From: Plantago major
Lineage: Eukaryota; Streptophyta; Magnoliopsida; Lamiales; Plantaginaceae
Length of the DNA: 64,000 nucleotides
Reading direction: 5' to 3'
Assembly (NCBI GenBank): GCA_026545765.1
Contig: CM048844.1
Location: forward strand, 23,010,237-23,074,236
Position 1 is the stretch's first letter. Each line of letters opens with the position of its first letter. Below the pieces are notes generated by a model. It saw nothing but the letters and a program-made list of their open reading frames with translations. It was not told the origin of the DNA and did no database searches. Of the stretch, positions 11,332 to 21,015 are shown in pieces. The position numbers and the translations under genes were made by a program.

Positions 11332-11628
11332 CAACCCGTTGGGTACTGAACGGGTTCGGATTGAATCCTACCCCTTTTAAAGCAAATCTGTCATGATAGT
11401 CGTATTTTACATGGTCTATAGTTACCATAAAAAATTACTCAATGATATAGTATTGAATGAAGAAGAAGGACACCACGATCAACGTTGCTTATCAAGCAAC
11501 CTCAAAATATATATTCTTCACAAGGATGTTTGGCTATCTTATTTTGTCGATTAATTTATTTTGTCCCCCTCTTTTTATTTATTATTAAAATTAAATTATA
11601 CCGTGGCATCGCCACGGGTTAGTACTAG
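10620..11628 (+). mobile_element. Helitron-type 3' tail (tandem copy 2) with terminal hairpin
   Basis: This is the better-preserved copy. It carries the shared segments of copy 1 interrupted by about 500 bp of extra sequence and an (AT)n tract. The end is CCGTGGC-ATC-GCCACGG (11601-11617), a perfect 7-bp hairpin with a 3-base loop, then GTTAGTA and CTAG at 11625-11628, with T next. Hairpin, short spacer, CTRR and following T is the textbook Helitron 3' end. Confidence 0.6.
11243..11329. repeat. (AT)n microsatellite, about 43 units
   Basis: An uninterrupted AT dinucleotide run of about 87 bp. Open frames reading IYIYIY across it are spurious. Confidence 0.95.
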
Positions 11629-13030
11629 TTCTTAATAAATAAAAGATACTAATATTCCACCAGACTGGGCTTGTTTGGCGAACTCTACCCACTTTTAATA
11701 GTTCGTGATGGGTCGGCAAAGCCCAAAGTCCCATCACTTTCCAACATTTGATAATTTCTTCCAATTATGTTTTTTAAACCCACGATTGATAATCATAGTC
11801 CACTCACTTTGCGGACGGGGTGACCAAATGCAAGAGATGGCTATTCGTATCAAGAAATGTCAATAGGGGAAGAAAGGGAAAAATAGCATTTTTTTGTCTG
11901 CATTGGATTTTCAAGATGTACGTTACTTTAAATTTAAAATGTACAACTAATATCGATTTGTTCGATTTCCCACTCCTTGAATAAAGATGGTGGATTTGTT
12001 GTTGGGATGTTATCTGAGGATTTACCGTTGGTGAGTTGTAAAGTTGTAATGAATGAAGATAATGATTTTAATATTGATTTGGTGGCTTTGATTTAACTGT
12101 TTAGTCGATACTACGAGTTAAAGCTCATTCCGAGAAACTTAAAAAGTAGAATATTGCAAGTTGGTGAGATATAGTAGTAATGAGGAGTAAATGCGCTCCT
12201 ATTCATATGGAGAGCTCCGATGGACAAGACCCTGGGTAACCGGAGACTAGGCAGACCTATCAGCTCTTGACACGTGTTGCCAGAGTAAAGTGGCGCGTTT
12301 GGACCACGCGGTTGTGTCGGACTATAGGAGGTTGGTCCTCCCAGGGTCGGTCCCGTCAACCTTGATCTTTTCTCCTCATTGATATTTTCCTCCAAGAAGG
12401 GAGGACGGTCGGACATGTTAGGGCAGGGTCTATCTGACTCAATTAGTGTTGAGTTCATGCCGTAGTAAAGGAGGTCGGTGGTCTTCATTGTCTAAGCACC
12501 GGAGGTCGGTCTTCTTGTCTTTGACGCTGAGGCACGGGCTATCTACCTTTAACACTAAAGGGCGATCCCACTGACCTTGGTATGAGGCACAGTATGTCTA
12601 CCTTTGACACTGAGGGGCGGTCTCATTTGGAAGGGAAGGTGAAGTTGTTCTAAGTTGTCTTAGTACGTAGTTTTTAAATCGGACTTATTTGTATGATAGG
12701 ATTTTTTTCCCTAAAAATTTAGTGTCATTTTATATTCCAAAGTTAATGTGGGCTTCATAAAACATGTACTGCGCTTTCATCTATATTTAGTGTTCCATTA
12801 CCAAGATTCTCACACCATTCTCTTAGTCAAATTTCATTAGTCTTTTCGCGATAGGAGCATATTATGCGGGAAAAGGGAAAAATAATATAGCTCTATACTT
12901 TTTCCTCATGTATTATGTCCTACTTTTATTCTCGGGCAGAGATAATAATCGATGCAAGAGAGTCAAACAGGACTGTGATTTGACCAGCGGTTGTGAAAAA
13001 TGAACCCTCGACATTAGGGTGTAAAGAAAA
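11629..13030. other. Intergenic with GC-rich block at about 12230-12650
   Basis: The flanks are ordinary AT-rich spacer. The block from about 12230 to 12650 has clearly higher GC and short internal repeats such as TCTACCTTTGACACTGAGGG, TCTACCTTTAACACTAAAGG and several GGTCGGTC motifs. No protein similarity was recognised in any frame. It may be part of an unidentified transposable element or LTR. Confidence 0.5.
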
Positions 13031-13038
13031 TATAAATA
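13031..13038 (+). promoter_or_regulatory. TATA box of the VQ gene
   Basis: TATAAATA lies 90 nt upstream of the ATG at 13121, supporting transcription start near 13060 and the short first exon proposed for the VQ gene. Confidence 0.5.
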
Positions 13039-13120
13039 CCATTGAAAATTTAACACTTTTTTTGTCAAACACTGTTTGATCTAGGAGAAATTCTAGCCCA
13101 GCTAGTTTTCTTGCTCTGTA

Positions 13121-14436
13121 ATGGCTATCAGAGGTAATTTCTTGTTAATTAATGAACAAAAGTTGAAATATATCTAGAATCCTTGTATTTCTCCTTTGTT
13201 TATGGTAATATACTGGGACCGAGCAATAGGGTGGGCTCTATTGGGTTCGAGGTCGAATTCTTTTTGTTTATATCTGTTATTATGCACATGATGAAAATGT
13301 CGAGAATATTTATAGACATTATTAGATATGAGCACGGGTCGATGATTTTTTTCTAGATACGACATTGGAGCATATTGCAGATTATTTGTGTGAATTGCAA
13401 TCATAAGGTTTTGTTTAGACCGAGCTCCTATGCATTAAACGACGATGAAATAACCCTAAATTTTTGAATTAAAGAAGAAAAAAGAAACCTTAAATAGTTA
13501 AAGTGCATTTTCTTGAACCATTTGATTCTGATTTCATTTAACCTTTTGATGGTTTGTTTCAGTTTAATTTTCGTATTTCACGTTCCCTTAACTATATGTA
13601 ATTAGGACATTGCGGCCTTTAGAGTTATCAGGTGTGGAAGGTGGAGGACTGGGAAAAACTTAAAAGTGAATGCGAATTGTTTGAAATTATTGTTGGACGT
13701 TTGGGGTGAGTTATCTCGTACTCGTATAGTTTGGATTATTAATAATATTGATGCCATTAACAAAATAATAAGTTTCGGATTGTGAAACATGTCATACATT
13801 TATCATTTACAATTTATAGTTTTTCTTTTTTTTCCGTACTACTTTGTTTCCTATGTTACTCATTGTGTGGCTTATGTAATTCTAGGCGGCCTTAGCCTAA
13901 ACCAAGTTGGGCGGGGCAATTGTGAAGGTGATGCTTCCAAGGGAGGGACATGTTTCGTGCATGCCGACCCTACTTGTTTCCGAGACTTGGTCCAACGCCT
14001 AACCGGCCCACCGCATGTTACGCCTCCTCAACCTATTCGCAAACCGGCCCAAAAGCTCCACGAGAGGAGAAGATACTCAAATCCCAATTTAGAAATATCA
14101 AAACCGGATGGTTTCGAATTCCAAACGTCAATGCAGCCTAATATATCACTAAGCCCGGGGGCAATATTTGGGGCCAGTGCATGTAGCTATCCTGCAAACC
14201 CAATGATGAGCCCCAATTCAGGGTGCGGGCCAATGCCAGGCACTCTCAAACGAGTGTCCTCAGCTCCAATTGAGCTAAATCCTAAAGAAGAGGAGAAAGC
14301 TATCAAGGAAAAGCGGTTCTATCTGCACCCTTCACCACGTTCCAAACAATGTGTTTCACCAAAACCAGAACTACTAACATTGTTTCCTTTAGAATCCCCT
14401 ACGGGTGCCGATGCTACTAGTAATCGACTCATTTGA
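13121..14436 (+). CDS. VQ motif-containing protein (VQ4/VQ31-like), two exons
   Basis: VQ proteins are plant cofactors that bind WRKY transcription factors and MAP kinase signalling partners in the nucleus or plastid. The VQ motif FRDLVQRLTG (FxxxVQxLTG) lies at residues 36-45, preceded by CFVHADPTC. The C-terminal half has the subgroup signature EEEKAIKEKRFYLHPSPRSK followed by PELLTLFPLESP. The preferred model joins a 13-nt exon 13121-13133 (ATG codes MAIR, GTAATT donor) to 13886-14436 (acceptor TTCTAG), in phase, giving 187 aa. The TATA box at 13031 supports it. The unspliced alternative from 13789 would add a hydrophobic leader unlike the family. Identity is sure; the first exon is inferred. 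Many VQ genes lack introns. Confidence 0.75.
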
Positions 14437-14589
14437 GTTCATATAGTTATGCAACTCCCTACTTTAAAATAACTATATGGTAATAGGTGTTTAGGAACTT
14501 TGTTATGAGAATATAATATTCTGATTAGATAGTTTGCACACCTCGTTTAGACCATTACATACTACATTATTAGCACTTTGATCAAATTT

Positions 14590-14775
14590 CGATCTGAATT
14601 TTGTTTCCTTAACATCCACGTGGCACCAGATCCAGCAAGAAATTGAATGGCAGTTCCCCTAGAAATATATTTAGGGTGTTTAAGTTCATGAGGAACCAAA
14701 CTGACTCTCCCATACGCTACAATCATCGTCTGGTACATAACCCGATCACTTTCAACGCGGGGGCGTCTTAGCATC
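14590..14775 (-). pseudogene. PPR protein fragment
   Basis: On the minus strand, after a possible acceptor (TTTCAG), the translation contains MLRRPRVESDRVMYQTMIVA, YGRVSLVPHELKHP and GTAIQFLAGSGATW. This matches the style of the C-terminal repeats of a plant pentatricopeptide repeat protein, with residues missing between YGR and HELKHP. Only one or two repeats remain, with no neighbouring exons, so it is a remnant. Assignment is tentative. Confidence 0.4.
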
Positions 14776-14844
14776 TGAAACAATATAGTTGCACGATCTA
14801 GTTTCAAACATCAATTTTGACAACATACATATTTTTATTAATAA

Positions 14845-15700
14845 TACAGGAAAATTACGTACAATACCCCTTAAATTATGTCCAATAACAGATTTTTCGT
14901 TATCCAAAAAATTATAGTCTTGTCCAAAACAAACAACTGGAAATTATCTGAATTACAAATTGGTCCAAAAATCAACGGGAGTGATAACATGGATCTGATT
15001 TTTGCTCATGTTGAGGGTAAGGTTGGAGTTATTAATGAAAATGTCACCCCTTATTTTAATTTTTGACTCTATTTAAATCCTTCAATGAAATTTCTTTTAA
15101 TTTCCCTTTATATTCCTTTTTCTATGTTTTGACATATTGCAATCCAAGTCCCTGAAGAATATTTAATTCTCTATTGCCAACCCATGAATTTTTAAAAAAC
15201 CTCAAACAAATACCAAAACTTTTGGATCGAATCAAACGTATACCAAACACCAAGATCAGATTCAAATATCAACGTCAATGGGCGATTAGAGTTTTTATAG
15301 CTCCAAATCGGATTAAAAAGCTTTGCTTGGAGTTGCACAAACAACTCCGATGAGTTGTTCAATGGAACTGTTTATGAGAGCTGAAAATCTGCTCCATAGG
15401 AGTTTGGAGTTGAGTTTACAACTACGATTTGATGGAGAAGTGAAGAAGAAGACCGGGGGGGGGGGGGGGGTTTTTAATTTTTTTGTATTTTTATTATTTT
15501 ACCTTTTTATTTAATCATTAATTAATTTTAGTTTTTATTTTATTTCATATACCAACCTCTAAATATCCACGTCAGCAGAGATAAAGGTGATTTAGCCAGT
15601 TGGTCAACAATATGGGCTTAAATGTTATTGTTTGGATAGTGGAGGAATTTGTGTAGGGTATGTATTGCAGTGAAAATGAATGTAATTTTTTGAAAATAAT
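14845..15700. mobile_element. Noncoding transposon, distant relative of the 46965 element
   Basis: The left end contains CAATACCCCTTAAATTATG, CAATAACAG and TTGGTCCAAAAATCAACG. The right end, read in reverse, contains CAATACATACCC and CAAACAATAACATTT. The order and wording resemble the long-TIR element at 46965-47910, including the CTCCATAGGAGTTTGGAGTT type core here versus GCTCCATTAATGGAGC there. No transposase is encoded. Exact borders are uncertain. Confidence 0.4.
15455..15470 (+). repeat. Poly-G tract, 16 G
   Basis: A run of 16 G directly followed by T-rich sequence. Two other similar tracts occur in the window, both inside SPIKE1 introns. Confidence 0.9.
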
Positions 15701-16458
15701 TAATAATTTTGTTAACAACATACGTCGATTTCCATAACAGTCATTTAGAAACGGTCTTGTTTGACTACAAACTTAAATTGACAAGCGGGTCTCTTTATAA
15801 ACTTTGTGCTCATAATTTAGTAATTTACCAAAGAAGAAAAGGAGAAAAAGTTGACCCTTTTCGTGAAAAGTGTAAAGATTGTGGACTCAGTTACAAGGAT
15901 AAAAAAGAAAGAGGACGTTTTGGTAGGAACTAGGAAATGCTCTGTGAATAGAAATCAGAACACGTCTTCCTTCTCCTCCCTTCCATAGTTCCATCCATCA
16001 CAAGGCCTCTGCTTCACCTTTCGTGTTTTACAGAGGAGCAGGAAAGTAACGGAGTCTCTGTTCTCTTTCTCTCGAGAACCTCTTCGATGGAATTCGGTTG
16101 CGATTCAATTCCCCTCCGTTTCTCCCGTCGTTCAATTCAAGCCGCCGTACAGATGACTCTGCAACATATACCTCAGCCGTCCAACTACACCTCCTCGATT
16201 CATTGGATACGACATTTGCGTCTCTACGGTTAGGTATTTGTATCATATTCAGTCTGTTGTGCCAGTGATTACGATTTGTATTCTATCCCCAATTTCCCGA
16301 GTTCAGTAACCTAATTACCTTTCATGATTTCACACTCCTTCAGCTAGTAAGAGACATTCAACTTCGTTTAATTAGCAATTTAGCATTACCTGTTTTTCAG
16401 CTGGTTTTTATATTAATTTTTTATGTTAAAATAGTTCGAATTTAGAGAGAAAGACGAG
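15701..16458. promoter_or_regulatory. Upstream region and probable 5' UTR of the Smr-domain gene
   Basis: From about 15960 the sequence becomes C/T-rich (CTTCCTTCTCCTCCC), typical of a plant 5' leader. A possible leader intron with T-rich tract lies before the ATG at 16459. No reliable TATA box was chosen. Confidence 0.35.
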
Positions 16459-19400
16459 ATGAACTCTTCTAGTAGTGGGAAGGGTTCGCTGTATGGAAAT
16501 AATAAGAGTACGAATAAGTTTAAAAGTAAGAGCACTTTGGGTTGGGCAGCATTTGATCAGAAGCAGAGGCACAAGAACGAATATAGTGAACATGAAGTTG
16601 ATTTGGAGCCTTATCCGTCATTGTTGTCGGGCTCTCCTGCGAAAGTATTGCCAAACGAAAAGAAGGCAGTAATGGACAAGCCCTTCTCGTCGGTTGTTGT
16701 AACGCCAACGAATTTTCCTTCCTTGGTGGATGCACCGAAAGATGGTATAGAGTTGGAAAGGGAAGGAACTGTTACCAACACTGCCCAAATGATTGATAGT
16801 GGTGTATCTGATGGAGCTTATCAGAAGCTTAAGCATTTTCACAGCTGGGCAGATGAAAACTTGATTAGGGATGTGTTGGCTGGAGTGAATTATAAGACAG
16901 AGGAGGCTCTGTCTCTGCTTGAAGCAATGCGTCTTCCGGATGGAGGGGCGGAGAACAAGAATATGGACTCGAGTTGTGGGAATGACACTGTGCCTAGTAG
17001 TATTTTGAGTGATCCTGTCAAGGAACACTGTGTAGAATCCAAGAATGAAGCTTCTTTATTGCTGTTAAATGGCAGAACTTTTACTAGGCCACCTATTGAA
17101 CCTGAGTTTGATTGGGAAGAGGATGATGTTTATCTGATCCATCGCAAAGAGGCAATAAAGATGATGAGGTATGTTATCTTCTGGGTATTAACTTTCTTGC
17201 CTTATACTACTTGCTAAAAAAAAGGTCATGGGAGTGACAATTGCTAACGTGTGTTTGCTAATGGACATGAGGAACAATAAATTTTGCATGTTATGGAACT
17301 ATACAACATTTTCATGCCAGATATATACATGGTACTGAAAACATTATCAGGTGTGTTTAATGCTTGTCTTTCCTGTCTTATTGTTTGCAATTGTCATTTG
17401 TTGTGGAGAAAATATATGGTATTGTTTGCACATGGCACCATGCATACCAAGTTCTTTTAATATATTGTTTTGTTGTTGGGTTTGTTGCGAACTGGCTGAC
17501 AAAATAGTCTGTGATATACTTCCTCCGTCCCGAGAATAGCTTCCCATTTACTTTTTGGGTGGAGAAAATAAGGTATATATTATTTTTGGATAAAATAGTG
17601 CTAGTGGGTCTCTCAAATTGATTTTTGAAGTTGAAAGTTGGATAAAATAAAGTTAGTGGGATTACTTTTGAGTATATTTAATGTTAAAGTTGGATGAGTG
17701 GTTACAAAAAAAGGAAATGGGAAGTTTTGTCTGGGACACCAAAAATGGCAAAATGGGAAGCTATTCCCGGGACGGAGGAAGTAGTATCCATTGTGTTCTC
17801 TGCTTCATTACTTCATCCTCTCCCTCTCTTTACTATTGTGTCTCTTTTACTTTTCCTGTCATGTAAAAGCTGGTGTTTGCTAATTGTGTTACTGTGACTG
17901 AGTTTTTGAAATGTATTGCGTTGTGAGCTTTTCTAGACCTCTATATCTTTCAAACAGTATAGGCCGGGGGCCTATTTCTTTCTGAGTGAAATCAAATCTC
18001 ACGAGGAAGTTGAGTCTGACTAGTGTCTTTCAAACGGTATAGGCCATAAAAAATTTTAATTTTCTTTCTAGTAAGCCGTCCTGGATCTGGCCGGATTTTA
18101 GGGCGTCAGGTGGCTGCTGCCCTCGTGCCTGTGTTTCGCAGGCAGCTGCCCACTGGGTGCCTGCTTCTTGTAGGTACCTCAAATCCGGCCAGAATTTGCT
18201 TGATTCCGGCCATTTTCCAGCCAGCTTTTTAAATATTTTTCCGAACCATAAACATTTGGAGACAATTAGTGTAAAGAAAAATTACCCAATGACCATCATA
18301 GCTCCCGTAATCTTCATATATGTATGCATTTGTATTTAGAATATTATGTTTGAAGTTCGACTTGATGCATTTGTTTAAGGTCATTTTTGTGTACTTTATA
18401 AAGCATGGGGTGATCTTTGCCAATTATTCAAACTTTGGTTTTTTTTTTTTTTTGTTAAATGTCAAATAATGTCATTTACAAAATGTGTCCTGCGTTTAAG
18501 ATTATTGTAATACTAAACCTTAAATATTAGACAGTGGCAAAGTTGTTTTTTATTGCTGGACAAGTTTTGCATTTGGACTTTATTCCTGGAGATCATCTGT
18601 TATTTCCTTCTAAGATTTTTGGCTATTATTTCATCAGATCAGCATCTCGTCATTCTACTATGGCAAATGATGCATTTTTAAGAGGAGATCATGTATCTGC
18701 TCATATTTTCTCAATCAAAGCTCAGGAGGAGTGGACTGCTGCAGAAAAGCTTAATGCTAAGGCAGCAATGGAAATTCTGACCCTCAGAAACAATAATAAT
18801 GATCCATGGACACTGGATTTGCACGGTCTGCATGCAGGGGAAGCAGTTGAAGCACTGAAGGAGCGCTTACAAAAGGTTGAATCTCTAGTAGACTCAAGCT
18901 TGTCAGTTCCGTCATCTGCAGAATCTTTAGTTCATGTTAATACGGAAAAGCTTGAGAGGCAGCATCCTTCATTAAGGCAGAGGTCAATGTTGTTACAAGT
19001 CATAACAGGTATGCCATTGCGCTATTGATAGTTAGATCATAGACATAGAAGATGAACACTATATGATCTATGCACTGTGCACATGACCATCTATATGCTG
19101 TCAATTCTACAGCTATTGTCTATACTTACTTTATGAAGATGAATTGAACTCATTGCTCTTTCCATGAACGTTCTACTTTTATGTTAAAGGAGTCGTATGT
19201 TGGGCATTAACTAGTGTTTCCTTAGATGAAGAGAAATCCTTTTGTGTGTGAGTTTTCATTCTAGATTGCACATCGACAAGCCAGCATACGTGGCTGTATA
19301 ATTTGAGTACTCTTGTAGTTGATGATTGAGAGAAACACTTTGAAAGTCCATTTGTCATGAGCATTATTAGATTTACTTGGTTGTCCATATCCTGATCCAG

Positions 19401-21015
19401 ATGTTCATCTTTGCAGTTTTAGTCTTTGACCTCTATCTGGGCACTCAACATGCTTGTTTATGAATAGATAACTATTTTCGAGTTGCTTTATGTAATACAT
19501 GCGAGATAACTAAGTTGCCTCTGTGAGCAGTGTTGTTTGAGAACTGCTACAGTTGATGCAAGATAATCAAGGGATGGGCTAGTAGCACTTTACACCCCAT
19601 GTTTTTTTTGTGTATCTTGACTATTTAGTAGCAGCATATTCTTTTCATGTCCTTATTAAGAGTTAGGCAAAGAATCATTTGTTTTTTTTAACTTTTTAGC
19701 ATTGTATATATTTGCCGAGTGTAAGCTTCTCTGAAGTCAAATTTATAAAATTAATTAATAAATAAACAATGGCAAACTCCATGCTCTAAGCACTCCCCGG
19801 GCATGTGACTATGAGGCAGGGGTACTGGAGGCAGCCTCACCCTTGCATCATGCAAACTGGATGTTTCCACGATTCAAACGTCTGGCCTCTAGGTCACCAG
19901 TGGAGTAACTTATCATCGCCCCAAGGCTCAATAAAGTTGTCTATCACGTGTAGCATGACAAATTGTTCGCCAAGGTCCTTTTCTCCTCAATAGATGATGA
20001 CAGCAACAATGAAAATATAGACACAGTAAATACTAATAAATTATAAAAATATAAAGAAAAAGAAAGACTTCATCATTATCAACTTCTTCTGCCTTAGTGT
20101 TTGACAACATTCACCAGCACTATCATCCGCCTCCACCACAATCACATTCTTGTAAGTAACAGGTCCTTTTCCCTAGCTACTCATTGTCACCTTCGGAACA
20201 ATCATGGTGCTCTTTCTAATCCCAGTGACAGTAACACACATTTATGCTGCACTTCCGTCAGAATTGAGTAATCTGTACCTCTTTGAAAAGGAAAGGACAT
20301 GAGTGTTTTGCCTCTTTCCAAACCAATTGGGAGACTAATCACTTAATTGGAAAATACTGTTGGCAAACTTCATGTTTGTCATAGGTTTGAAATGTATGGT
20401 TCTGGTCTATACTTCAAGTGCAAATGGGTTGTCAATTCTATGATGCCTCATGCCAAAATACAAATCTGAATTTATATTGCCTATGGTGTGTTAACAATGT
20501 TGACATTCTCTTTCCTGTTTGTCTGTGTTAATGGCTAACCTTACAGAGAGGCTCTGCATCTGGAGCGTTCTCGTTTCTGTTCTGTGTTTTATGTTAGCTT
20601 AAGAAACCACACTATTATCCTGCTCTGAGTCGTATGGCAGGGTTCGGTTTTACATGTAGTCTGATCTCTGGGGCAGATAACAAACTCAGTTGCTAGAAGT
20701 AATAGTTTTCATACAAAGGTTCAACTGTTTTTCATTTCTGACAGGAAAGGGCAACCACAGCAAGGGTGAGGCTGCACTCCCATCAGCTATCAGAAATTTT
20801 CTCAATGAAAATGGGTGAAGATTCTGCCCTATTTATTACTTGATGCAAAAAAAGTTGTCTTTTGATCGAATAATTTTTGTTGCACAATAATGCATCTCCT
20901 CTTAAGGATTTTGATATGTTCATGTAGATATCATTTTGATGCGACCAGAGCTGGTGTGGTCGTCGTGAGACCCAAGTTTCGGCAACAGCGACCTAACGAC
21001 ACTACTGCTCGGTGA
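16459..21015 (+). CDS. DUF1771-Smr domain protein, four exons, about 412 aa
   Basis: Coding exons: 16459-17168, 18638-19008, 20745-20814 and 20928-21015; all junctions are GT/AG and in phase. The N-terminal part has a Ser/Lys-rich start, a short TPTNFPSLVDAP segment and a CUE-like stretch (HSWADENLIRDVLAGVNY). Exon 2 carries DUF1771 (MANDAFLRGDHVSAHIFSIK) followed by the Smr domain start LDLHGLHAGEA. Exon 3 supplies GKGNHSKG, completing TGKGNHSKG, and exon 4 ends FRQQRPNDTTAR. The layout matches the Arabidopsis At5g58720 type. Smr domains bind or nick nucleic acids; eukaryotic CUE-Smr proteins are linked to RNA quality control, but the role of this plant subgroup is not settled. The start has an A-rich context and no competing upstream in-frame ATG. 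Confidence 0.88.
17517..17783. mobile_element. Stowaway-like MITE in Smr-gene intron 1
   Basis: Terminal inverted repeats of about 33 bp are nearly perfect: the left starts TACTTCCTCCGTCCCGAGAA and the right, reversed, TACTTCCTCCGTCCCGGGAA, both continuing into TAGCTTCCCATTT. Borders are TA. About 267 bp, noncoding. Confidence 0.9.
17930..18235. other. GC-rich insert in Smr-gene intron 1
   Basis: A segment with TCTTTCAAACAGTATAGGCC is repeated as TCTTTCAAACGGTATAGGCC 80 bp later. It is followed by GC-rich sequence with CTGGCCGGATTTTAGGGCG and, reversed, AATCCGGCCAGAA motifs that could pair around a CAGCTGCC centre. It is unlike the rest of the intron and looks inserted, but the family was not identified. 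Confidence 0.4.
19765..19930 (-). mobile_element. SINE (Au-like) in Smr-gene intron 2
   Basis: Read on the minus strand, the element starts near GGGGCGATGATAAGTTACTC, passes a B-box-like CGTTTGAATCG (19870-19880), then GGAAACATCC, GCATGATGCAAGGGTGAGG and CTGCCTCCAGTACCCC, and ends in a T/A-rich tail. This order (GTGACC, TTTGAATC, GGAAACA, TGCAAGGGTAAGGCTGC) is that of the widespread plant Au family of tRNA-derived SINEs transcribed by RNA polymerase III. The copy is mutated. No clear target-site duplication was marked. Confidence 0.65.

Larger units (their letters stand above)
5683..11628 (+). mobile_element. Candidate Helitron, about 5.9 kb, disrupted
   Basis: The proposed 5' end TCTATATATATGATAAAAG at 5683 follows an A, and the 3' end CTAG at 11625-11628 is followed by T, fitting Helitron insertion between A and T. 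A GC-rich 17-nt hairpin sits 7 nt upstream of CTAG. Early sequence contains TGCCATG and TGATGTGGCAAATTCCC, a style common at plant Helitron 5' ends. Inside are a small promoter-led ORF, LINE debris, simple repeats and a second, older 3'-type tail. No intact Rep/helicase is present, so it would be non-autonomous. That the 5' and 3' ends belong to one element is inference; the 3' end is the stronger call. Confidence 0.35.

Noticed and set aside
11146-11428. Minus-strand frames with long IYIY runs
   Set aside because: They are translations of the (AT)n microsatellite.
12111-12488. 125-residue minus frame in the GC-rich block
   Set aside because: No domain; Pro/Ser composition follows from GC content.
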